7,514 bases of DNA from Acidobacteriota bacterium (lineage in GTDB: Bacteria > Acidobacteriota > Terriglobia > UBA7540), in assembly GCA_021789565.1 (NCBI GenBank), contig JAJYJL010000356.1, positions 1 to 7,514 of the forward strand, read 5' to 3'. The notes beneath the pieces are model-generated. The model had not been told where the DNA came from, did no database searches, and saw only the letters and a program-made list of their open reading frames with translations. A program made the position numbers and the translations under genes. Below, one piece after another: positions 1-5,570 of this stretch (position 1 is the stretch's first letter; each line of letters starts with the position of its first letter).

Positions 1-1
1 G

Positions 2-595
2 GCGCTGATGGTGGTCGTGTTTGCGTCGCTCGCCTGGATGAGTGAAGGACCGGCGCCAAGCAAAACCCTCGAGAACCTGAAGACTGCTTACCTGGGCGAG
101 GCCAATGCCTATGTGCGTTACCTGGCTTTTGCGGAACGGGCTCGGGAGGAAGAATTTGGCGAAGCGGCAAGCCTGTTCAGGGCCGCCGCGTGCGCAGAGC
201 ACATTCACGTGAAGAACTTCGCTGCCGTGTTGCGGAAGATGGGTTATGAGCCCGTGATCAGGATTGACACTCCTGTGGTGAATACGACGGCGGAAAATCT
301 TCGCAGATCGTCGGGTGGGTGCGAACCTTACGAGTGCGGCGAGCTGTATCCGGCGTTCATCAAGCAGGCCAAAGCTGAAGGTAACGATGACGCGGTGCGC
401 GCGTTCCAGTATGTGCTGAAAGGGCAGGCACAGCACACCATGCTGTTCAATGCTGCTCTCAACAACCTGCGCAAGATGAATATGACGAGCCAGTTGTACT
501 ATGTCTGCAACGTGTGCGGCTATACGGCGAAGCGCCCGGTAAAGCCTTGCCCCGGATGTGAAGACCCGAATGCCAGCTACGAGGAGATGTTTTGA
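2..595 (+). CDS. Exported rubrerythrin, copy 1 (5' end cut by window)
   Basis: Rubrerythrins are diiron/rubredoxin proteins that reduce hydrogen peroxide. Numbering from the ATG at 8, the protein shows the first helix motif with E31, the ExxH motif E64/H67, the E109-C-G-E112-L-Y-P motif, a fourth-helix motif with H143, and a C-terminal rubredoxin-type site with CxxCG (C167, C170) and CPxC (C181, C184). The fourth-helix ligand, normally Glu in ExxH, is Gln140. A hydrophobic stretch before the ferritin-like domain aligns with the signal segment of the neighbouring copy, which has about 14 more residues upstream. The frame is also open to base 2, so the true start probably lies before the window and the ATG at 8 is internal. 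It ends with TGA at 593-595. The second copy follows after 123 bases on the same strand. Family assignment is firm; peroxidase activity is uncertain because of Gln140. Confidence 0.93.
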   Translation, partial: ALMVVVFASLAWMSEGPAPSKTLENLKTAYLGEANAYVRYLAFAERAREEEFGEAASLFRAAACAEHIHVKNFAAVLRKMGYEPVIRIDTPVVNTTAENLRRSSGGCEPYECGELYPAFIKQAKAEGNDDAVRAFQYVLKGQAQHTMLFNAALNNLRKMNMTSQLYYVCNVCGYTAKRPVKPCPGCEDPNASYEEMF

Positions 596-718
596 AGTGG
601 CTGGATGACCCTGAACGAAATCAATCCTTTTGCTTAGGGGACTCGGGCGAAAGGGGACAATGTTTAACTGTACCCTCCGGCGAGGGAGGAAGGAGGGTTC
701 GGGATAAGCACGAACGGA

Positions 719-1351
719 TTGAAAGGAATGGCCTTACGAATAGGACCCTTTACGGGTTCTCTTGTGGTGGTCGTGCTTTTGTCCGTGGCGTGGATTGGTG
801 CCAGGCATGAACAAAGCAAGACACTACAGAATCTGCAAGCTGCTTACAACGGTGAGGCCAACGCGCAGGCACGCTACCTGGCGTTTGCAGACCGTGCCCA
901 GCACGAAGAGAATTATGAGGTGGCAAGCTTGTTCAGGGCGGCCGCATACGCTGAGAACATCCACTTTGAGAGATTTGGTGACCTGATGCGGAAGATGGGT
1001 GCTGAACCTGTATCCAAAATCGAACCTCCTGTGGTAAAGGCGACGGCGGAAAACCTACAGGCGGCTGCAAAAGAAGGCGAAGCCTGCGAGCGTGACACTC
1101 TCTATCCAAGGTTTATCAAGGAAGCAGAAGTCGAGGGAAACGCGGAGGCCGCGCGCGAGTTTCGGCACGCGAGCATGGCGGAAGCACAACACTTCAAGCT
1201 GTTTAAGACTGCTCTGGAAAATCTGAAAACTACCGGTGTGGAGAGTCGTCCATACTATGTCTGCAGGACGTGCGGCTACACATCGAAGCACCCCGTCAGC
1301 CCGTGCCCAGGCTGTTCTGATCCGCACGCCAGCTACGCGCAGGTACACTGA
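719..1351 (+). CDS. Exported rubrerythrin, copy 2
   Basis: This is a complete paralogue of the preceding gene, 210 residues if begun at the TTG at 719 or 207 from the ATG at 728; an in-frame stop at 665 limits further extension. Neither start has an ideally spaced ribosome binding site: the strong GGAGG-type tract at 685-697 is about 22 bases upstream of 719. Residues 13-28 form a hydrophobic segment after a basic residue, as in a signal peptide or anchor, so the protein is probably periplasmic or membrane-attached. The diiron domain has E46, E79xxH82, E124 and E155xxH158; the rubredoxin site has C182, C185, C196 and C199. The position of the second Glu in the ExxE-x-YP motif is Thr127. The likely role is peroxide or oxidative-stress defence outside the cytoplasm. 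It converges with the receiver-only gene, with 153 bases between the stop codons. Confidence 0.93.
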   Translation: MKGMALRIGPFTGSLVVVVLLSVAWIGARHEQSKTLQNLQAAYNGEANAQARYLAFADRAQHEENYEVASLFRAAAYAENIHFERFGDLMRKMGAEPVSKIEPPVVKATAENLQAAAKEGEACERDTLYPRFIKEAEVEGNAEAAREFRHASMAEAQHFKLFKTALENLKTTGVESRPYYVCRTCGYTSKHPVSPCPGCSDPHASYAQVH

Positions 1352-1504
1352 TTTGGGCGGGCCTTTGATTCGAAGAGCAGCGGCCCTGGCTTTGCGGACC
1401 GGAATGTGTTTGAAGCATTTCGGGCCGAGCCTACTAATGACAGCGGCCTAGCCGGAAGGAAGTGCCCGGTGTGCGTGGCTTGAAGTGAACTGCGGAGAGG
1501 CTGC

Positions 1505-1933
1505 TTACGCCCTGTGGACAATCTTTTGAGAGAGACCCTGGCTGAGAAAGAGCTCTCCAACGGCGACCTGATGGACCGCCGTAGCCAGGTCTTCCACCGC
1601 ACGACTCTTCAGAATGTAACCGCGCACTCCGGCCTCCAGTGCCTCAAGTACGTAGTGATATTCACGGTGAACAGTAAGAATAATGGTGCGCGCCTGGGGA
1701 ATAGTTTTCCGAATCTGGCGGGCGGCTGCTATTCCATTCAGGTGGGGCATTGACAGATCGAGGAGGATAACATCCGGTCGAAACCTCTCGGCCAACGACA
1801 CGGCCTGTTGCCCGTCAGAGGCCTCAACAATGACTTCAAAACCCTGCCGCTCAAGGAGAGCTTTCAGGCTTCGTCTTACGGGAGCATTGTCGTCGGCCAA
1901 CAAGAGTCGCAATGCCATCAGTGAATCAAACAC
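1505..1933 (-). CDS. Receiver-only response regulator (no HTH)
   Basis: The protein is a CheY-like receiver domain most similar to NarL/FixJ-family regulators. It has the acidic pair D14-D15, phosphoacceptor D59 in a D-L-S-M-P motif, T87 and K109. It stops at residue 142 just where the linker to the helix-turn-helix would begin, and no HTH can be read in any minus-strand frame of the 153 bases beyond the stop. By hand alignment about 70 of 137 residues match the receiver of the full regulator at 2259-2891. Translation starts at the GTG at 1933, with GAGG close upstream, or at the ATG at 1918, which better matches the start of that paralogue. A protein of this form could be a phosphate sink, a protein-binding output, or a truncated duplicate. 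Its partner kinase may be the one at 2863-4194; that is an inference. Confidence 0.92.
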   Translation of the reverse strand: MFDSLMALRLLLADDNAPVRRSLKALLERQGFEVIVEASDGQQAVSLAERFRPDVILLDLSMPHLNGIAAARQIRKTIPQARTIILTVHREYHYVLEALEAGVRGYILKSRAVEDLATAVHQVAVGELFLSQGLSQKIVHRA

Positions 1934-1985
1934 TTTCCTCGGTCCTGGTTATAATCTCCTCCCTGCATCCCAGAACAGAAGGACC

Positions 1986-1998
1986 CCCTGAGGCAGGG
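1986..1998. repeat. Short GC hairpin CCCTG-AGG-CAGGG
   Basis: Five perfect G:C-rich base pairs enclose a 3-base loop, with flanking GA/TC (1982-1983 and 1999-2000) able to extend it across a 2-base bulge. It lies 53 bases or more upstream of the GTG at 1933, within a probable leader of the receiver-only gene on the minus strand. There is no clear T-run on either side, so it is not a canonical intrinsic terminator. Confidence 0.4.
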
Positions 1999-2024
1999 TC
2001 TTAAAGTTTCCTCGTGGCACACTT

Positions 2025-2037
2025 ACAGGCAGCCTGT
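2025..2037. promoter_or_regulatory. Candidate operator: ACAGGC-A-GCCTGT
   Basis: This is a perfect 13-base dyad with 6-base arms. It lies 91 bases upstream of the GTG at 1933. Its ACAGG/CCTGT half-sites recur in the dyad at 7050-7064 upstream of the AAA+ gene, with a different centre length. The binding protein is unknown; the regulatory role is inferred only from symmetry and position. Confidence 0.35.
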
Positions 2038-2082
2038 CGTTCTCTGCAACTCGGAAGGTCCAATACCGTTACACAGAAACCC

Positions 2083-2109
2083 TGCACCGCCTTTACAGCG
2101 GTTCGTGCA
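2083..2109. repeat. Imperfect dyad TGCAC-CGC ... GCG-GTGCA
   Basis: Outer arms TGCAC (2083-2087) and GTGCA (2105-2109) and inner arms CGC (2088-2090) and GCG (2098-2100) pair around the loop CTTTACA, leaving a 4-base bulge GTTC. An alternative pairing is ACCGC (2086-2090) with GCGGT (2098-2102). It could be an operator or RNA hairpin in the spacer; no flanking signal decides between them. Confidence 0.3.
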
Positions 2110-2258
2110 ACGCCGCGCGAGGCGCTCATTTCCGTCGAGTGCTAGCCCATGCTAATTCTCATCCAATAAGCCCGTCAATCCGGTAAAGACCTTAGAAGGC
2201 GCTCCAGAAGTGTAATGAATGAATTGCGGAAAACTACCCAACTACGCTCGCATGGGGG

Positions 2259-2891
2259 TCAGGGCTGGACCAGGCCACGGCGGATAGCGTACCTGACAAG
2301 GCTAGCCGTTTCATGGACATCGAGCTTTTCCATGATTCGTGTCCGGTGCGATTCAGCGGTTTTTACACTGATGTTTAACAAGGCGGCCACTTCCTTGGTG
2401 GTTTTCCCTTCGGCAACCAGCTGCAGAACCTGCAGCTCTCTCGGGCTCAGAGAATCACTGGGCACGTCGACCTTGTTCAGATAAGCGTCCACCACCGTAT
2501 CGGAGATGTCCGAGCTCAGGAAAGTTGATCCCCTGGAAACTTCGCGGATGGCCTGCACCAGTTCTCCGGCGGCGCGGCTTTTGAGCACGTAGCCCCTGAT
2601 TCCTGCCCGCAATGCTTCCAGGACGTACTGGGCTTCTGTGTGCATGGTCAGCACGACCACTTTTGTTGCGGGACTGATCTGGCTGATGGCTTTTGCCGCC
2701 CCGATTCCATTCATCAGAGGCATGGCCAGGTCAAGAACGGCGAGGTCTGGCGTCAATTCCTGGGCCAATCGCGTGGCCTGGTGGCCATCGGAAGCTTCTC
2801 CGACGACCTTGAAACCCTCCTGTTCCAGGAGGGCCTTCAGTCCCTGGCGGACCATTTGGTGATCATCTGCCAGAAGGATACGTATAGGCAT
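2259..2891 (-). CDS. NarL/FixJ-family response regulator
   Basis: This is a complete 210-residue two-component regulator. The receiver domain occupies about residues 1-120, with D9-D10, phosphoacceptor D54 in D-L-A-M-P, T82 and K104. A LuxR-type helix-turn-helix covers about residues 147-206, recognisable from S-P-R-E-L at 149-153 and the K-T-A-E-S-H-R segment at 177-183. The ATG at 2889-2891 is supported by GGAGGG at 2897-2902, five bases upstream. The start lies inside the end of the histidine kinase gene (29-base overlap), so the two are translationally coupled and this is the expected cognate regulator. On phosphorylation it should dimerise and bind DNA in the cytoplasm. It is the last gene of the rsb operon and therefore the probable transcriptional output of the stressosome. 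Its targets cannot be read from the window. Confidence 0.97.
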   Translation of the reverse strand: MPIRILLADDHQMVRQGLKALLEQEGFKVVGEASDGHQATRLAQELTPDLAVLDLAMPLMNGIGAAKAISQISPATKVVVLTMHTEAQYVLEALRAGIRGYVLKSRAAGELVQAIREVSRGSTFLSSDISDTVVDAYLNKVDVPSDSLSPRELQVLQLVAEGKTTKEVAALLNISVKTAESHRTRIMEKLDVHETASLVRYAIRRGLVQP

Positions 2892-4194
2892 CTTTGCCCT
2901 CCGAAGGAACCAAGACTGAAATTTCCGTGCCTTTCCCGGGACTGGAATTAATTATACATTCGCCGCGCAGGGGAATCACCCGTTCTCTTATTCCGATAAG
3001 TCCCAGTCCAGACCTTCCTTTCTGTCCCAGGACGGACTGGACATCGAAGCCGGCACCGTCATCGGTTACAGTCAAATGGATTTTGCTGTCTTCCTTTTGC
3101 AGCCGGACGGCAACGTAGTTGGCCCCGGAATGTTTAGTGATATTGTTCAGGGCCTCCTGGGTAATTCGATACAGGGCGACCTCCACCTGTGCGGGCAAGC
3201 GCCCGCCCGTATCCCCTTCAACGGTGATCCGAATTCCGAATCTTTTTGAAACGCCCTGCGCCAGGAATTCGAGCGCCGGAATCAGTCCCAGATCATCCAG
3301 GATGGTCGGCCGCAACTCATGGGAGAGGCGACGCAATTCAGACTCAATCTGCTCAATCAACTGCTTGATCTCCGTGACGGTCTGCTGGCCGGAAGCCGGG
3401 AGGGACTGGGCCAATCCGTCAATGGCGATATGGACCGACACCAGGAGCTGGCTAGCTTCATCGTGGAGCTCGTGGGCGATGTGCCGTGCACGCTCTTCCA
3501 GTGTTTCATTCAGCCTGTGCAGGGCCTGTTCAGCACGCTTGCGCTCCGAGATGTCGCGCGCAATGCCCTGCACGCCGACAGGCTTGCCCTCGCTCAGAAT
3601 CGGACGGGCGCTAACTTCCACCATGAGCGGGTGCCCGTCTTTGGTGATGATCTCAAATTCCTGCGTCCCACCGCCGCCGCCGCTGATCAGTTCCTGGAAC
3701 ATCCTTGCTGCGCGCTCGAAATATTCCAGTGCCAGAACTTTTACAGGGATGGGCGGGGGTTCATCCCGTCGATACCCGGTGAGTCTTTCCCCGGCCCTGT
3801 TGATCGAGGTGAGCCGGCCCTCAAAATCCGTGGTGAAAACGATATCGTTGGCGTTTTCGAACAACTCACGGTAGCGTTCTTCACTGGCCTGCAGCGCGGC
3901 GTTTGTCTCCCGGTAGCCGCTGATCGTCATTTCATAGGGGGCAAGGCTTTCGATCAGGAATTTTGCCGACGACTTCAACATATCGGAAAAATCCTGGATT
4001 TGGGGCATGCTTGAAACGACCTGGCCAAGGGCATCGCAATGGAGTGTCACCATTTCGATGAGACTGGTTTCGTGGCTCAGACCGCGGCGTCCCAGTTCAT
4101 AGGCAACTTCCAGTGCCGCTTCGTCTGTTTTTTCCAGGTAAGTCCGCAACGCCGAAGTGTAGGCGTTCATGAGTTCGCGTTGGCCGGTTTTCAT
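2863..4194 (-). CDS. Histidine kinase: RsbU-like N-domain, PAS, HisKA_3, HATPase
   Basis: This is a 443-residue cytoplasmic kinase with no membrane segment. Residues 1-95 are helical and resemble the RsbT-binding N-terminal domain of Bacillus RsbU: a Y-x-x-x-L-x-x-Y-L start, an A-Y-E-L-G-R-R segment (31-37), an I-E-M-V-T-L-H segment (46-52) and K-F-L-I-E-S-L at 78-84. A PAS domain follows (about 103-217), with a run of five glycines at 172-176. The dimerisation/phosphoacceptor domain is HisKA_3, with E-L-H-D and predicted phospho-His H244. The ATPase has E347/N351 in the N-box, D378-D-G-A-G at the G1 box and a Gly-rich G2 box at 393-398. The ATG at 4192-4194 shares ATGA with the rsbX stop and has CAAGGGAG six bases upstream. 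The gene sits between rsbX and its regulator. Kinase identity is firm; RsbT as the activator is inferred from the N-domain and the operon. Confidence 0.95.
   Translation of the reverse strand: MKTGQRELMNAYTSALRTYLEKTDEAALEVAYELGRRGLSHETSLIEMVTLHCDALGQVVSSMPQIQDFSDMLKSSAKFLIESLAPYEMTISGYRETNAALQASEERYRELFENANDIVFTTDFEGRLTSINRAGERLTGYRRDEPPPIPVKVLALEYFERAARMFQELISGGGGGTQEFEIITKDGHPLMVEVSARPILSEGKPVGVQGIARDISERKRAEQALHRLNETLEERARHIAHELHDEASQLLVSVHIAIDGLAQSLPASGQQTVTEIKQLIEQIESELRRLSHELRPTILDDLGLIPALEFLAQGVSKRFGIRITVEGDTGGRLPAQVEVALYRITQEALNNITKHSGANYVAVRLQKEDSKIHLTVTDDGAGFDVQSVLGQKGRSGLGLIGIRERVIPLRGECIINSSPGKGTEISVLVPSEGKDAYTYPSGR
2897..2902 (-). promoter_or_regulatory. Ribosome binding site of the NarL-type regulator
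   Basis: GGAGGG on the minus strand lies five bases before the ATG at 2891, inside the end of the kinase gene. It fixes the regulator start. Confidence 0.7.
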
Positions 4195-4808
4195 CGCGGT
4201 CTCCCTTGATAGGTGGCAACAACCACGAGTGCGTCATCTGTCTCCAGCCCGTCTCGCGAAAGAATGGCTTGCGCGGTCTTTTCGGCCCTGTCGAACAGGA
4301 CCATGCCGTCTTCGAAGCCTCGCCGGATGCCGTCCGTTGCCAGAACTATCGTGTCTCCTGGGGCGACCTTCACTGCCGTGGCGCGCAACGCAGGAAAGTG
4401 AATGCCGACAACTCCCTGGGATAATAACAAAAACTCATGCAAGCGATTCCCATCGGCTCCGAAGCGCACCAGCAGGCCTGCAACATTCCCTACGCCCAGC
4501 CATTCCATTGAATCTTCCACCCCATCGAGAAGAGCCACGCTCATCACGACCCCCCGTGTATCGCGCAGCCTGCGGCTGCAATGTTCGAGGATCCTGACCA
4601 GCGCCTCGCCCGAATGCTCGTCGACGGTGCTCAGCGCGAGCGTTGCAGCCTCGTAAGCAGCTTTACCGTGCCCAAGACCGTCTGCGACTGCAATCAGGAC
4701 CTTATTCTCACGCTGCTTGACCAGATGCAGATCCCCGGACAGGGTTTCACCCTGCATCTGCTTGCCTGCCACACCCCATTCGACAAAGCCTTGATTCATT
4801 CCTTCCAT
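4191..4808 (-). CDS. rsbX: RsbX-like PP2C phosphatase (SpoIIE family)
   Basis: This is a 205-residue stand-alone phosphatase domain of the RsbX type, without the N-terminal domain that RsbU carries. Metal-binding acidic positions are visible as G25-D26, A42-D43-G-L-G-H-G48, T158-D159-G and T190-D191-D192. A G-V-G-N motif at 105-108 matches the family core. RsbX dephosphorylates RsbR and RsbS, so that RsbT is recaptured and the stress signal ends. The start is ambiguous. The ATG at 4808 overlaps rsbT by 13 bases; the ATG at 4799 would make an ATGA overlap with the rsbT stop, like the junction at the other end of this gene. Neither has an ideally spaced ribosome binding site. The position directly after rsbT is the usual one for rsbX. 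A looser PP2C function cannot be excluded. Confidence 0.9.
   Translation of the reverse strand: MEGMNQGFVEWGVAGKQMQGETLSGDLHLVKQRENKVLIAVADGLGHGKAAYEAATLALSTVDEHSGEALVRILEHCSRRLRDTRGVVMSVALLDGVEDSMEWLGVGNVAGLLVRFGADGNRLHEFLLLSQGVVGIHFPALRATAVKVAPGDTIVLATDGIRRGFEDGMVLFDRAEKTAQAILSRDGLETDDALVVVATYQGRPR
4201..4208 (-). promoter_or_regulatory. Ribosome binding site of the histidine kinase
   Basis: CAAGGGAG on the minus strand lies six bases before the ATG at 4194, inside the end of the rsbX-like gene. It supports both the start and independent loading on top of the ATGA overlap. Confidence 0.7.
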
Positions 4809-5206
4809 TTGATGGCGGTTACGGTTGTCCCACGTCCCTTGTGGGAAACGATGGCGAACTCGTCCATCATTCGCCGGACACCGGGCAAGCCGAGACCTAG
4901 CCCGCCGGAGGTGGAATAACCGTCCTTAAGCACGGCTTCGACGTCCGGAATGCCGGGGCCTTCATCTTCGGCCTGGATAACGATGCCTTTCCTGGGCTCC
5001 TTGTTGATAGCCCAGCAAATGATGCTTCCGTTTCTTGCATAAAGCAGGAGGTTTCGCGCCAACTCCGAGATCGAAGTCGCGATCACTGCAAGGTCCGAGG
5101 GCCCAAAGCCCAGGCGGACACCCAGTTCGCGCCCTTCCTGGCGGGCCGCGAGGATGTCTTCATCGGACTTGATCAATACTCGAACTTCATTTCCCGTAAC
5201 GGCCAT
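4796..5206 (-). CDS. rsbT: Switch kinase RsbT
   Basis: This is a 136-residue GHKL-fold serine/threonine kinase. It matches Bacillus RsbT along its length: the D-I-L-A-A-R-Q segment (17-23), I-S-E-L-A-R-N (46-52, with N52 as the magnesium ligand), A-E-D-E-G-P-G-I-P-D (79-88) and the ATP lid S-T-S-G-G-L-G-L-G-L-P-G (98-109), ending in A-I-K-W (131-134). RsbT is held in the stressosome, phosphorylates RsbS and RsbR on stress, and then leaves to activate its downstream partner. The ATG at 5204-5206 gives the same N-terminus as Bacillus RsbT. The frame is open to 5314, but that part overlaps rsbS and reads as a shadow. The start lies 20 bases inside rsbS with no clear ribosome binding site, suggesting translational coupling. 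No RsbU gene is visible; the nearest candidate partner is the kinase at 2863-4194. Confidence 0.96.
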   Translation of the reverse strand: MAVTGNEVRVLIKSDEDILAARQEGRELGVRLGFGPSDLAVIATSISELARNLLLYARNGSIICWAINKEPRKGIVIQAEDEGPGIPDVEAVLKDGYSTSGGLGLGLPGVRRMMDEFAIVSHKGRGTTVTAIKWKE

Positions 5207-5567
5207 GGTCGATTCGTTTCGTTCTGCGTTCCATGTACTTGAGGCCTTCTTCCAGGTCCAGTACGGTAGCCACACCTTCCAGCTTGAGCCCAAGTTGGAC
5301 CATAGAAAAAGCAACTTCGGGTTGAATGCCGACGATTACCGTCTGTGCCCCACGCAACCTGATCATGCCGGCGATTTCACTAAGGGTCCGGCAGGCGAAT
5401 GAGTCGAGCACGTCCATTGCTGTGACATCGACGATCACGCCCCGGGAGCGGTAGGTTCCAACCTGTTCCGTCAGTGCGTCGCGAAGCACGATCAGGTCGG
5501 CATCCCTCAAAGCTGCCTGCACTGAGGCAATCAGGTAAGGCCCTTGCTTGAGAATTGGAACCTGCAA
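5187..5567 (-). CDS. rsbS: Stressosome scaffold and RsbT antagonist RsbS
   Basis: This is a single STAS domain of 126 residues, the usual size for RsbS. It opens with V-P-I-L-K like the Bacillus protein. It has the V-D-V-T strand (46-49), D55-S56-F57 where S56 corresponds to the serine phosphorylated by RsbT (S59 in Bacillus), and G-I-Q-P-E-V-A (79-85) followed by a D-L-E-E-G-L tail. RsbS and RsbR together form the stressosome, which holds RsbT inactive. The start codon is TTG at 5565-5567, three bases after the rsbR stop, with AGG six bases upstream. The next in-frame Met is internal to the conserved domain, so no ATG alternative exists. The gene overlaps rsbT by 20 bases. Confidence 0.96.
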   Translation of the reverse strand: MQVPILKQGPYLIASVQAALRDADLIVLRDALTEQVGTYRSRGVIVDVTAMDVLDSFACRTLSEIAGMIRLRGAQTVIVGIQPEVAFSMVQLGLKLEGVATVLDLEEGLKYMERRTKRIDHGRYGK

Positions 5568-5570
5568 AGT

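Larger units (their letters stand above)
1934..2258. other. Spacer between receiver-only gene and operon end, with dyad symmetries
   Basis: No convincing gene is present in these 325 bases. They hold a short hairpin at 1986-1998, a perfect dyad with ACAGGC and GCCTGT arms at 2025-2037, and an imperfect dyad at 2083-2109. Because the gene at 1505-1933 is separated from the operon by this spacer, it probably has its own minus-strand promoter here, but I see no strong -35/-10 pair. No U-tract terminator is evident after the regulator stop at 2259. Confidence 0.6.

Noticed and set aside
673..686. CCCTC/GAGGG hairpin between the rubrerythrins as a terminator
   Set aside because: The stem is five pairs and is followed by a purine tract, not a T-run; it may simply be part of the leader of copy 2.
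1352..1504. Possible decayed HTH domain downstream of the receiver-only gene
   Set aside because: All three minus-strand frames were read and none shows the S-P-R-E or K-T-x-x-x-H motifs of a LuxR-type HTH.
2015..2031. Sigma-54-like promoter beginning TGGCAC on the plus strand
   Set aside because: The -12 element is wrong by spacing (GG where GC is needed), and no plus-strand gene follows.
5207..5314. N-terminal extension of RsbT in the same open frame
   Set aside because: It overlaps rsbS, has no RsbT-like sequence, and the ATG at 5206 gives the standard RsbT N-terminus.
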